64,000 bases of DNA from Nocardioides sp. Lineage in GTDB: Bacteria; Actinomycetota; Actinomycetes; Propionibacteriales; Nocardioidaceae. The DNA is taken from assembly GCF_030019515.1 (NCBI RefSeq), contig NZ_JASEEQ010000001.1, positions 372,001 through 436,000 on the forward strand, given 5' to 3'. The translations under genes were made by a program, and so were the position numbers. Each line of letters opens with the position of its first letter. The stretch's first letter is position 1. Below the pieces are notes generated by a model. The model saw nothing but the letters and a program-made list of their open reading frames with translations, did not search any database and was not told where the DNA came from. Of the stretch, positions 28,255 to 39,051 are shown piece after piece.

Positions 28255-28268
28255 CTGCTCAGCAGGTA

Positions 28269-28472
28269 CTACTGGGCGCGGACGTTCTCCGCCTGCGGGC
28301 CCTTGGGGCCCTGCGTCACGTCGAACTCGACGCGCTGGTCGTCCTTGAGGGACTTGAAGCCGGTGCCGGCGATCGCGGTGTGGTGGACGAACACGTCCGG
28401 GCCACCGCCATCCTGGGCGATGAAGCCGAAGCCCTTGTCGTCGTTGAACCACTTCACGGTGCCTTGTGCCAT
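28269..28472 (-). CDS. cspA: Cold-shock protein (CspA family)
   Basis: 67 residues, one cold-shock domain. RNP1 (KGFGFI) and RNP2 (VFVHH) RNA-binding motifs are present, and it begins [10 protein letters not shown]. The family binds single-stranded RNA and DNA and melts mRNA structure. The start is the ATG at 28472, with AAGGA 8 nt upstream; the longer in-frame reading lacks homology. The 217 bp upstream to the next gene probably include a long leader, as usual for csp genes. Confidence 0.96.
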   Translation of the reverse strand: MAQGTVKWFNDDKGFGFIAQDGGGPDVFVHHTAIAGTGFKSLKDDQRVEFDVTQGPKGPQAENVRAQ

Positions 28473-28689
28473 CTTGGTGTTCCTTGTTCGTGTTGGATGC
28501 GCCCGGCGTTCTCGCCGGCCGCGAGCTGAAGACATCTGCGCTGCGCTTGATGTCCAGCTGACCGAAGACCAAGTGATGAGTGCGACGAACCGGCGGTCAG
28601 GATCGGCCGCCGAGGAGCCGAGGCCCCTTCAACACCACCAGCGTAGCAGCGCGGCCCCCGACCGCCCCGATCGTCGGCGGCGCGCGGGC

Positions 28690-29091
28690 TCAGCCGAGGA
28701 AGCTGAGCCGCACCTCGCGCTCGGCGTTGTCGACGTTGAGGTCGACCAGACACACGCTCTGCCAGGTGCCGAGGGCGAGCCGGCCCCCGAGCACCGGCAC
28801 CGTGGCGTACGGCGGCACCAGCGCCGGCAGCACGTGCGAGCGCCCGTGGCCGCGGCTCCCGTGCCGGTGCCGCCAACGGTCGTCGGCGGGCAGCAGGTCG
28901 GCCAGGGCCGCGAGCAGGTCGTCGTCACTGCCGGCGCCGGTCTCGATGATCGCGATCCCGGCGGTCGCGTGCGGGACGAACACGTGCAGCAGGCCGTCCC
29001 CGCGCCCCGCCACGAAGTCGCGGCAGTCGTCGGTGAGGTCCAGGACGGTCTCGCGGTCGCCGGTGCGGTAGCTGCGCGTCTCGGAATCCAC
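28690..29091 (-). CDS. YjbQ/UPF0047 family protein (thiamine-phosphate-synthase-like)
   Basis: 133 residues, the family's usual size. Conserved segments: GLLHVFVPHATAGIAIIE with the conserved His, DDDLLAALADLLP, HGRSHVLPAL, and LGTWQSVCLVDLN near the end. Some members have secondary thiamine-phosphate synthase activity, though the physiological role is unresolved. It is separated from the cold-shock gene by 217 bp and from a decayed gene by 37 bp. Confidence 0.88.
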   Translation of the reverse strand: MDSETRSYRTGDRETVLDLTDDCRDFVAGRGDGLLHVFVPHATAGIAIIETGAGSDDDLLAALADLLPADDRWRHRHGSRGHGRSHVLPALVPPYATVPVLGGRLALGTWQSVCLVDLNVDNAEREVRLSFLG

Positions 29092-29128
29092 GCGCCCGAT
29101 CGTGCCACGGGCCGCTACGGTCGCCTCC

Positions 29129-29236
29129 GTGCCCGTGCGCTCACTGGCCTACCGGACCGACGTCGCGCTCCTCCAGGAGGCCGGCAGCGACCAGGCGTCC
29201 CGCAGGCGGGTGCAGCCCTCCGTCGACCCGTCCTAG
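29129..29236 (+). pseudogene. Truncated GNAT acetyltransferase gene (5' remnant)
   Basis: A GTG-started 35-codon frame encodes a segment beginning VPVRSLAYRTDVALLQEAGS, which resembles the N-terminus of a family of actinobacterial GNAT acetyltransferases. The similarity ends after about 21 residues, then the frame reads a basic unrelated tail and stops, overlapping the convergent DUF3105 gene. The remaining ~200 codons of such a gene are missing. I infer deletion at this junction; identification rests on recall of the family start. Confidence 0.45.
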
Positions 29237-29895
29237 ACGTTAGTGCCCGGCACGCCGTCGGGATCGGTCACCCCGCCTGCGCACGACGCGAACGGCTCCG
29301 GTGCGGTCTCGCCGCCGCCGAACGTGCGGACGAACAGGGCCAGCCGGGCGTCGTCGGCGCCGTCCAGCTCCAGCTGGCGGCCCCAGACCGTGACCACCAC
29401 CGGCGCCGGGAGGCCGGCGTACGGCGAGAGGATGCCGTTGGCGGGCAGCAGGTCCGCCAGCGTGGCGACGTCGGCGGCGTCGAGGTCGGGGTCGTAGGTG
29501 ATCCAGACCGTGCCGTGCTCGAGGTCGTGCACCGCGTTCTCGTCGCGGACCGGCTCGTCGTAGACGCCACAGTCGAGCCAGGCCCCCGCGTGCGGGCCGC
29601 CGACCGGCGGCGTCTGCGGGTAGTCGACGTCCGCCGCGGTGTGGGCCCGCGAGAGGCCGTCGTACTCCCGGACCGCCGCCAGGCCGGCCGCCTCCTGCGC
29701 GGCACGGTCGGCGCGCAGCACGCGCACCACCAGCGGGACGGCCACGGCGACCACCAGCACCAGGACCGCCCCCGCGACGGCAAGCACGACCGGCAGCGAC
29801 CGTCGGCCCTGCGACGGCTCGGGTGGGAGCGGCGGTGGCGGCGGGTACGCCGGCGGCGGAGGCGGGTACGCCGGTGGCGGCGGCAGGTCGGACAT
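29233..29895 (-). CDS. DUF3105 family membrane-anchored protein
   Basis: 220 residues. A Pro-rich cytosolic N-terminus (repeats of AYPPPPP) precedes one membrane helix (about residues 36-58) and an extracytoplasmic DUF3105 domain with YPQTPPVGGPHAGAWLDCGV, NAVHDLEHGTVWITYDP and a C-terminal Cys. The conserved His residues suggest metal binding, but no function is known. It is 10 bp downstream of the thiamine-binding protein gene on the same strand. Confidence 0.88.
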   Translation of the reverse strand: MSDLPPPPAYPPPPPAYPPPPPLPPEPSQGRRSLPVVLAVAGAVLVLVVAVAVPLVVRVLRADRAAQEAAGLAAVREYDGLSRAHTAADVDYPQTPPVGGPHAGAWLDCGVYDEPVRDENAVHDLEHGTVWITYDPDLDAADVATLADLLPANGILSPYAGLPAPVVVTVWGRQLELDGADDARLALFVRTFGGGETAPEPFASCAGGVTDPDGVPGTNV

Positions 29896-29905
29896 CGCCG
29901 TCCGG

Positions 29906-30205
29906 TCAGTCCGCGAGCAGTCGCTCGACGCGCTCGACCTTCGCGGAGAGCTGGCCGTCGTACCCCGGCCGGATGTCGGCCTTGAGCACCAGCCCGACGC
30001 GCGGGGACACCGCGGCGACGACGTCGACGGCGCGCTTGACCACTGCCATCACCTCGTCCCACTCCCCCTCGACGTTGGTGAACATCGCGTTGGTCTCGTG
30101 CGGGAGCCCGGACTCGCGGACCACCCGGACGGCGGCCGCCACGGCCTCGGAGACGCCACCGGTCTCGTCGGCGGTAGTCGGGGAGATGCTGAACGCGACG
30201 ATCAT
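29906..30205 (-). CDS. MTH1187-family thiamine-binding protein
   Basis: 99 residues, with the family's small ferredoxin-like alpha/beta fold: MIVAFSISPT at the start, SGLPHETNAMFTNVEGEWDEV in the middle and KADIRPGY near the end. Family members bind thiamine or its derivatives, and no catalysis is known. The nearby YjbQ-like gene, also linked to thiamine phosphate, makes a thiamine context possible but unproven. Confidence 0.88.
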   Translation of the reverse strand: MIVAFSISPTTADETGGVSEAVAAAVRVVRESGLPHETNAMFTNVEGEWDEVMAVVKRAVDVVAAVSPRVGLVLKADIRPGYDGQLSAKVERVERLLAD

Positions 30206-30319
30206 GCGTCCAGCCTAGTTGCGGCGTCCCGGCCGTGACCTTCTCCCCGTCCGGAGGTTGAACCCGTTGGGGCCCGGCCGGACATCCGGGACCATCCGCC
30301 GGCTCGAGGAGGGGACGAG

Positions 30320-30640
30320 ATGACGAGGATCTGCCTGCGGCACGAGCTGCGAATGCTCCGCCTGACCGCCGCGACCGTTCGCGGCGCGAGCGGACGAGGG
30401 CTGCACAGCCCCGAGCACGCCGCGCTGCTCGCCGAGATCGAGCAGTGCAGCCGCTGTCACCGCCGCCAGGACGCGCCGGTCGAGCTGGTCCCCGAGGCGC
30501 CCCAGGAGCCCGCGGCCCCGGCGCACGTGATCGTCACCTTCACCTGCCCCGAGGAGGTCGTCGACCCCGAGCAGCTCGCCGCCACCCTCGAGGAGGCGCT
30601 GCCGGACTACGCCGCCGACCTCACCGTCCAGGTGGCCTGA
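30320..30640 (+). CDS. Hypothetical protein with CxxC-type motif
   Basis: 106 residues, ATG start with a very strong ribosome binding site (GAGGAGGGG) 7 nt upstream. The N-terminal half is basic and helical and holds QCSRCHRR; with Cys5 there are three cysteines, so zinc binding is more likely than haem, as there is no signal peptide. The C-terminal part (PAHVIVTFTCPEE to the end) looks like a small alpha/beta segment. No family recognised. Confidence 0.6.
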   Translation: MTRICLRHELRMLRLTAATVRGASGRGLHSPEHAALLAEIEQCSRCHRRQDAPVELVPEAPQEPAAPAHVIVTFTCPEEVVDPEQLAATLEEALPDYAADLTVQVA

Positions 30641-30660
30641 GGCCCTCGCGCTCGGCGAAG

Positions 30661-30699
30661 CACAGCGACCCGCCCGAAGGTCTCGGGCGGGTCGCTGTG
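30661..30699. terminator. Bidirectional terminator, aconitase end
   Basis: A perfect 17-bp stem (30661-30677 with 30683-30699) has a 5-nt loop and lies between two convergent stops, 8 nt from the end of acnA. It is the strongest terminator hairpin in the window. Confidence 0.88.
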
Positions 30700-30706
30700 T
30701 TCGAGA

Positions 30707-33523
<2,817 letters not shown>

Positions 33524-33648
33524 AGCAGTCATCTCCTCTGACGTCTCGTCTGCACCGTGATTCGCTCCATCCTGCCGTCGGGCGCGAACAGGGGAAAAGG
33601 AAGGCTGTCCTAACCCTGCCGATCGGTACCCATCGGTCGGGAGCGATA

Positions 33649-33666
33649 TCTCTTGATATCAAGATA
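33649..33666. promoter_or_regulatory. Palindromic operator candidate upstream of acnA
   Basis: TCTTGATATCAAGA is a perfect 14-bp palindrome. Extended to 18 bp it departs from symmetry at one position. It is about 130 bp before the aconitase start, in the only AT-rich part of this region. Streptomyces coelicolor aconitase is under the MarR-family regulator TamR; that this site is an equivalent operator is inference. Confidence 0.5.
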
Positions 33667-34138
33667 CATGATGCCGAAACGATCTGGGGCGGCGGGGCCG
33701 AGGCCGGTGGCGCCCTCAGATGGCGCTCCGCCCCGAGGGAGCGCCTGGATCGCCGCGATCGTCCTGCGGTGAGCGGCGTCGATCGTCCTGATCTCCCGCA
33801 ATCACGGACGCGATGTCCAGCGGACGGTCCAACGGGGTCGTCGCCCTGGTCTCGCCGTCGTGATCGCAGTCGCGTCGCTCGCCGTGACGCACCGCGACCA
33901 GCTCGGCTGGGACCGCCACGTCGCGTCGACAATCCACAACGGCGCCTGAAGGAGAGCCTGCTCGGAGCGCACACCGCTGGCTGCGACGGAGGTGTCCGCA
34001 AGGTGCGCCCGGAGCGAGCCAAGGGCGCCTGCGCTGACTGCGTGACGGCCCACCGTGTCATCGCGACTCACATCGCCGCTGGTCAGTGGGCTCTCTCCAG
34101 CAGCGCGACGCGCTCCATGCGAAATGACAGGCTCGGTG
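33667..34138. other. Island left-edge region with a possible gene remnant
   Basis: This stretch holds no complete gene. A plus-strand frame at 33773-33949 without a good start ends in a plausible protein-like segment (LAVTHRDQLGWDRHVAST) and might be a decayed gene tail, but I cannot name it. Base composition falls from chromosome-like near acnA to the lower GC of the next genes. No tRNA, integrase or obvious attachment repeat was seen. Confidence 0.4.
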
Positions 34139-35086
34139 TCACCAGCGGTCGCGTGGCACGGGGAGCGGATCGCCGTATCCCGTTCGCTCGAGCAGCAGGC
34201 CGTATTGCTCGGGGCGGCGGTGGGCCGCGAAGTTCAGCATGAAGTCGCGGAAGTGGCGACCGAACTCCAGGTCGATGGGCGCGGCAATGACCTCATCGGC
34301 CTCGGTATGCGCTTTGGCCACGATCTCTCCGGAGGGCGCGATGATGACCGACCCGCCGATCAGGCGGTGACCGTCTTCACGACCCGCCTTCGCTGCGGCC
34401 GCGATCCACATGGCGTTCTGGTAGGCACCTGCCTGCAGCGCAAGCAGGTGGTTGAACATGATGAGGTGCGACTCCTCATCGGGGTTCCAGTTCATCGTTG
34501 GGGTGTTGTAACCGAAGAGGCCCAGCTCTGCGCCCTGCAGCGACAACATCCGGTAGGTCTCGGGCCAACGGCGGTCATTGCAGATGGCCATGCCGATTCG
34601 GGCGCCGAACGCGTCGAACACACCGAACCCGAGGTCGCCGACCTCGAAGTACCGCTTCTCGAGGTGCTGGAACTGGCTGTTGGGGACAGGCTCCGCGTGC
34701 CCTGGGAGGTGAATCTTCCGGTACTTCCCGACAATCTCGCCGTTTGCGTTCACAAGGATTGCCGTGTTGAAGTGACGACCCTCAGGGGTCAGCTCGGCGT
34801 ACCCGAGGTGGAATCCGATGCCGAGCTCCTTCGCCGCATCGAAGAGCGGCTGGACCGGAGGGCTGGGCATCGAGCGTTCGAAGTAGCCGTCCATGTCCGA
34901 GACATCGTCACGGTGATAGCGAGGGAAGAACGCGGTGAGCGTCAGCTCTGGAAAGACGACTAGGTCGGCACCAAGCATCTTCGCCTCACGCAGAAGCGCC
35001 ACCAGCCGCGTGACCACAGAAGTCCGGTCCTCGTCGATGCTGATGCCGCCGACTTGGGCTACGGCCAGGGTTAGATCCTTGCTCAT
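34139..35086 (-). CDS. N-carbamoyl-D-amino acid amidohydrolase (D-carbamoylase)
   Basis: 315 residues of the nitrilase superfamily. The catalytic triad is complete: Glu47 (VVFPELTL), Lys124 (YRKIHLPGH) and Cys169 (MAICNDRRWPETYRM). The ICNDRRWPETYR block, GYNTPTMN and the FHRDFM..FAAHRRPEQYGL ending are characteristic of D-carbamoylases such as the Agrobacterium enzyme, which release CO2 and NH3 from N-carbamoyl-D-amino acids. The frame is open further, but GGAGG precedes the ATG at 35086 by 5 nt. It is in the same direction as the hydantoinase/ort operon but separated from it by 397 bp. D-specificity is inferred from the family. Confidence 0.87.
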   Translation of the reverse strand: MSKDLTLAVAQVGGISIDEDRTSVVTRLVALLREAKMLGADLVVFPELTLTAFFPRYHRDDVSDMDGYFERSMPSPPVQPLFDAAKELGIGFHLGYAELTPEGRHFNTAILVNANGEIVGKYRKIHLPGHAEPVPNSQFQHLEKRYFEVGDLGFGVFDAFGARIGMAICNDRRWPETYRMLSLQGAELGLFGYNTPTMNWNPDEESHLIMFNHLLALQAGAYQNAMWIAAAAKAGREDGHRLIGGSVIIAPSGEIVAKAHTEADEVIAAPIDLEFGRHFRDFMLNFAAHRRPEQYGLLLERTGYGDPLPVPRDRW

Positions 35087-35483
35087 TCTTCCTCCGTGTC
35101 CGGGTGCGCGACCGAGTCCTCGGCTTGCTGACTCAGCATCGCCGGGCATGGGCGACGAGTCGTTGTGACCGTTGTTCAGTCCTTGGCTGCGTGATTGTCC
35201 GTTCGGCACACGCGTCGAGAGTCCGTCAAGATGTCTGCTCTATCCGACGCCCCGAACGCGGTCGGATCGATACCTCCGGAGCCAGTGACTACCAAGTCGC
35301 GGGAGTGCCGTCGAGCCGCCTCTGAGGCCCTCGGTACCTCTACCGAGCGTCATGGGCGCCGGGCGTGATGAAGCGTCGGCCCAGATTGTGCCGATCTCTG
35401 GAGGCCGTGTCTGTGGGCGACAGGTCCGCTTCGCCGAGCCGGCGCTGCACGGCGCACCCATCCGGTGCGCCTCGTGAGGCGTC
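35087..35483. other. 397-bp gap between carbamoylase and regulator genes
   Basis: The first part should contain the carbamoylase promoter. I see no ORF with a ribosome binding site or family resemblance. Several short direct and inverted repeats of 6-7 bp occur but none stands out. Confidence 0.4.
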
Positions 35484-36083
35484 CTACGTACTCGAGATCA
35501 GCAGAACCGTGGTCTCCGGCTCCAGCATTCGCCAGCGGTGCCCTGACAGGCCGCTGTAGGCCATGCAGTCACGAGGGCCGAGAACGGTCGGCGACATCCC
35601 ATCAACCTGGATCTCGACTGCTCCCGAGACCACATAGACCGCCTCTTCGCCCTCGTGGACGTACGGCTCCGGCCACTCCTCCATGCCGCCGACGAACTCG
35701 GTGACTGTCAGGTGGCCAAGCCCCTCGCTCAGAGAACGCGCCGACCCTGCAATCAAGGAAGAGGCAGACGCGCCCTCGTCATTCATCACCGTCGAATCGT
35801 CGTCGTGACGGCTGAGCGCCGTGGTCGAACCGGGACGCGGCGGCCCCGCGAGCAGCGCTGGTCCATTCGTCTTGAGCGCAGTCGCGATGCGATTGAGCGA
35901 ACGCATGCTTGGCTGCGCGGCTCCCCGCTCCACCTGGCTCAGGAACGGCTGGCTCAACTCAGTCAGCTTGGCGAGCTCGTTGAGGGTGAGGCCCATCCGT
36001 TTACGTCGCGATCGAATTCCGGCACCGAGCTGACGATTCGGAGCCGGCGCCTCGGCGGCCGGGCTTGTCGATGACTTGGCCAC
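35484..36083 (-). CDS. XRE-family regulator with C-terminal cupin sensor domain
   Basis: 199 residues. An N-terminal helix-turn-helix of the Cro/CI type (RRKRMGLTLNELAKLTELSQ and FLSQVERG, about residues 22-75) is joined by a flexible linker to a cupin (about 120-197; EEWPEPYVHEGEEAVYVVSG, then VLGPRDCMAYSG). Such fused regulators often sense small metabolites of catabolic operons (amino acids, polyamines). It is 67 bp downstream of ortB and is probably local repressor or activator of the cluster. Signal unknown. Confidence 0.87.
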   Translation of the reverse strand: MAKSSTSPAAEAPAPNRQLGAGIRSRRKRMGLTLNELAKLTELSQPFLSQVERGAAQPSMRSLNRIATALKTNGPALLAGPPRPGSTTALSRHDDDSTVMNDEGASASSLIAGSARSLSEGLGHLTVTEFVGGMEEWPEPYVHEGEEAVYVVSGAVEIQVDGMSPTVLGPRDCMAYSGLSGHRWRMLEPETTVLLISST

Positions 36084-36150
36084 TTAGGCACGATATCCCG
36101 GTCGGTGCTGGCTACTTGGCAGGGCGGCCACGAACCCTTCACACCTCATA

Positions 36151-37539
36151 TCAGCCTCGGTGGACCGCAAGGACGGCTTCGTCCGACCAGCCGCTGTCTT
36201 CGGCGAGGAAGCGGATCTCATCGTCGGTGAACTCACGGCCGACGGTGCGACCCGCGGTCCGTACGTAGGATGCACGAAGGTCGTCAAGGCGGATGTCCTC
36301 GATCGCGACGTCCCTGACCGAGAGCGGTAGCACGATGCTGCTGCCTGCTGTGCCGCGTCCGGTGCCTGTCGAGATCTCGACGCCGAGGCCCGACGCGAAC
36401 TCCAGCTGAGACCACGGCGTCTTGCCAGCCCCGGTGTACTCGGTCTCACTGATGACGATCACCTCGTCTGCAGGAAGTTCTTGTGCGACCACGACAGCCG
36501 CCGCGAGCGACGTGTTCCCAGCTGGTCCCCGCTCGAGGCCCTCGAGGACCGCGAGCAGTTCGGTCGCATGGAACACCGCACCCTGGCTGACCGTCACGAG
36601 CCGATCGAGGTACCGAAGCGGCCGTGCCGCGTTCCTGGGAACGTCGACGCGGTCCGGCCAGGTTGTGAACGGAACAGAGAAGCCGGTATGGCCGGTTGTG
36701 AACGACTTTCGATTGAACTGCTGGTCCGATGCCATGTGCAGACCGGAGAGGTCCACCGAGACCCCAACCAGCTGGGTCGCCGCGCCACGAGCGCGAAGGC
36801 CGCGGCCGACGCCGGTGCACATGCCACCCCCGGCGTGAGTGGCCAGGACCGCTGCTGGGTCACGGCCGGTCAAGGCACGGACGTCGTCGACAATTTCGGT
36901 GCCGAGTGTTTCGATTCCCTGGACGCTCATCGGGGTGTACAGCGACGCATTGAAGTAGCCCGTGTCCTCCAGTACTGACAGCAGCATCGAAAAGAGCTCC
37001 GGCCCCACCGTCGTTTGCAGGACCTCGGCACCCAAGGCCTCGCACTTGCGAGCCTTCTCCAGGATCTCCGGTTGGCCGTATCCCCGGCTGTCGAAGGCCT
37101 CCTGGACGATGACCGCAGCCAATCCGCTCCTCGCGGCCTGGCTTGCGACCGCAGCGCCGTAGTTCCCGCTGGTGGCGGCTACCACGCCGCGGTACCCGCG
37201 CTCTGCGGCAACGTGTGCCGACAGCGCAGCGCGACGGTCCTTGAAGGACCCTGACGGGTTCGCCGCCTCGTCCTTCACGAGGATGCGTGCCCCGAAACCG
37301 GCTGGGGAGATCGACCGGACAAGGTCGGTGATGTTGTGCAGTTCGAGCAAAGGAGTGGAACCGACCCCCCTGCTCCGCTGGATCGCCTGAACCTCGTCGA
37401 GATCCCGGCCCGTCGAGGCGAGGAGCCCTTCGTAGTCGAACGCGAGCGCGCCCTGCTCGAACTGCCCGTAGTCGATGCCGAGAGCCCGGTCGAGGATCTC
37501 CGACCTGCGCTCCATGATCTCCCGGTAGGAGGAACTCAT
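36151..37539 (-). CDS. ortB: 2-amino-4-oxopentanoate thiolase, beta subunit (OrtB)
   Basis: 462 residues of PLP fold-type II. Lys100 in NPSGSFKDRR is the cofactor lysine; GVGSTPLLELHNITDL, VAATSGNYGAAVASQAA and EKARKCEALGAEVLQ match clostridial OrtB, to my recollection, closely along its length rather than threonine synthase or diaminopropionate ammonia-lyase. With OrtA it cleaves (2R)-2-amino-4-oxopentanoate with CoA to acetyl-CoA and D-alanine. The start ATG overlaps the ortA stop by 4 nt (ATGA), with AGGAGA upstream. The presence of OrtA makes the assignment much firmer. Clostridial partners (OraSE, Ord) are absent here. Confidence 0.87.
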   Translation of the reverse strand: MSSSYREIMERRSEILDRALGIDYGQFEQGALAFDYEGLLASTGRDLDEVQAIQRSRGVGSTPLLELHNITDLVRSISPAGFGARILVKDEAANPSGSFKDRRAALSAHVAAERGYRGVVAATSGNYGAAVASQAARSGLAAVIVQEAFDSRGYGQPEILEKARKCEALGAEVLQTTVGPELFSMLLSVLEDTGYFNASLYTPMSVQGIETLGTEIVDDVRALTGRDPAAVLATHAGGGMCTGVGRGLRARGAATQLVGVSVDLSGLHMASDQQFNRKSFTTGHTGFSVPFTTWPDRVDVPRNAARPLRYLDRLVTVSQGAVFHATELLAVLEGLERGPAGNTSLAAAVVVAQELPADEVIVISETEYTGAGKTPWSQLEFASGLGVEISTGTGRGTAGSSIVLPLSVRDVAIEDIRLDDLRASYVRTAGRTVGREFTDDEIRFLAEDSGWSDEAVLAVHRG

Positions 37540-37853
37540 CGCGGGTCTCTCCTCGCGCTGACACGCAGAGGCCCGGCCTCCGCGCGGATGGCGTCGCGCA
37601 TGGCAAGCCACGCGGGAAGCGGATGTCCGAAACCGTGCGTGTATCCGGGTCGCAGTTCGCGGACGACACCCGTGAGTGTGCGTCCCGTAACGGTGGTGAT
37701 GGTCCCGTTCTCGCCGAGGACCGGCGCCACACAGTTTCCGCGGGTCCGCACGAGCAGAGGCGTAGCTGCTGTGTCGGCCGGTAGATCCGGCCGGCGCTCG
37801 TTCGGTTCGAGCGCGGTCCATTCGATCTCGACCCAGACCTGTTCTGCGGTCAC
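37536..37853 (-). CDS. ortA: 2-amino-4-oxopentanoate thiolase, alpha subunit (OrtA)
   Basis: 105 residues, the size of known OrtA. Family features are VEIEWTALEPNERRPDLPADT near the start, TVTGRTLTGVVRELRPGYTHGFG in the second half and PAWLAMRDAIRAE at the end. OrtA is a small beta-rich partner needed for activity of OrtB. It starts with GTG, overlapping the stop of the dehydrogenase gene by 4 nt, and its own stop overlaps ortB, so all three are translationally coupled. Confidence 0.85.
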   Translation of the reverse strand: MTAEQVWVEIEWTALEPNERRPDLPADTAATPLLVRTRGNCVAPVLGENGTITTVTGRTLTGVVRELRPGYTHGFGHPLPAWLAMRDAIRAEAGPLRVSARRDPR

Positions 37854-38878
37854 GGCATGATCACAATCTTGCCGTAAGCCTTCCGGCTCTCCATGCGCTC
37901 AACGGCACGGGCGCCCTCAGCGAGCGAGAACACACTGTCGACCAGGGGCTCAATGACGCCGCGTGCGGCCAAGTCGAAGACCTTCTCCACCTCGGTCTGG
38001 ACGAAGGCGAACGAACCGAGGACCTCGAACTCACCCCGGAACAGCGGGATGATGTCGAACGGGACCACCTCCTGAGAGTGCGCACCGCAGGTCACGAGCC
38101 GCCCACCCTTCTTGAGCGACTCCAGGCCCGAGGTGAACGTCGATCCACCGACGTGCTCGAAGACCAGGTCGACGCCGCCCCCGGTGAGCTCCTTCACCTG
38201 GGGCCCGAAGGCCGGGTTGGCCGTGTAGTTCACGCCCGCCTCCATGCCGTGCGCCCGTGCACGTTCGAGCTTGTCGTCGCTGCCCGCTGTCCCGATGACG
38301 CGTGCCCCGGCCCACCGTGCGAGCTGCACGGCCGCGGCTCCGATCCCGCTGCCGACCGCGTTGACCAGCACAGTCTCTCCGGCACGCAGTCGACCGCGAG
38401 TGAAGAGCATGTGCCAAGCGGTTCCAAATGCCACCTGGACGGCGACCGCGGCCTCATCGGTGAGGTTCTCGGGGACGCGGACGAGCTGGTCCGCGTGACA
38501 CACGAGCTCCTCGGCGTAGCCGCCGGATGTGGCGAGGCTGATCCACTCGAGCTCGTCGCACAAGTCCTGGCGTGCGGTCAGGCACGGGGTGCATCGTCCG
38601 CAGTTTCGCTGGACCCTGGGAGCGACTCGCTCACCGATCTCCCATCCGGTCACCCCAGGTCCGATGTTCTTGATCGTTCCGACAACCTCGATGCCGGGCA
38701 CGAATGGCAGACTGACCGGCAGGCGAGACACGCCCCGAATGATGTCGACGTCGATGTGGTTGAGGGCGCATGCGCTGACCGAGATCGTCACCTCGCCTGG
38801 TCCCGGGTCGGGCAGCCCGATGTCGATCAGGCTGAAGTTCTCGGGGCCACCGAACTCGTCAATCGCCAATGCCTTCAT
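37850..38878 (-). CDS. MDR-family (zinc-type) alcohol dehydrogenase / quinone-reductase-like protein
   Basis: 342 residues. The structural zinc ligands are intact (Cys93, Cys96, Cys99, Cys107), but where classical alcohol dehydrogenases have the catalytic-zinc Cys the sequence reads ALNHID, as in quinone-oxidoreductase-type members. The nucleotide-binding loop is NAVGSGIGAAAVQLARW. It probably uses NAD(P)H. In the cluster it may oxidise a 4-hydroxy group to the 4-oxo group needed by OrtAB, but a reductive role is also possible. GGAGCACAAGC precedes the ATG. It is 4-nt coupled to ortA. Confidence 0.82.
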   Translation of the reverse strand: MKALAIDEFGGPENFSLIDIGLPDPGPGEVTISVSACALNHIDVDIIRGVSRLPVSLPFVPGIEVVGTIKNIGPGVTGWEIGERVAPRVQRNCGRCTPCLTARQDLCDELEWISLATSGGYAEELVCHADQLVRVPENLTDEAAVAVQVAFGTAWHMLFTRGRLRAGETVLVNAVGSGIGAAAVQLARWAGARVIGTAGSDDKLERARAHGMEAGVNYTANPAFGPQVKELTGGGVDLVFEHVGGSTFTSGLESLKKGGRLVTCGAHSQEVVPFDIIPLFRGEFEVLGSFAFVQTEVEKVFDLAARGVIEPLVDSVFSLAEGARAVERMESRKAYGKIVIMP

Positions 38879-39051
38879 GCTTGTGCTCCGTTCCTGTTTC
38901 TGGGTCATGAGTCGGTTCGGACATCGACGCCTATGCGAGGTCGTGTCCTGGATTCGCCTGTGTTGCCCGCCGACATCCGGATCGGCGGCTGGGGCGGCGC
39001 GAAGGTCGCGGCAGTCGTACTCGCCGACTGGCTTCGTGTTTGGACGAGGCG

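Noticed and set aside
30320..30640. c-type cytochrome from the CSRCH motif
   Set aside because: There is no signal peptide or membrane anchor, and the motif lies in a basic helical context; zinc is more likely.
33773..33949. Short plus-strand frame with THRDQLGWDRHVAS
   Set aside because: It looks protein-like but has no start or ribosome binding site and no certain family. Mentioned only in the gap description.
36151..37539. Threonine synthase or diaminopropionate ammonia-lyase
   Set aside because: Fold type is the same, but the N-terminus, the segment after the PLP lysine and the overlapping OrtA gene all match OrtB.
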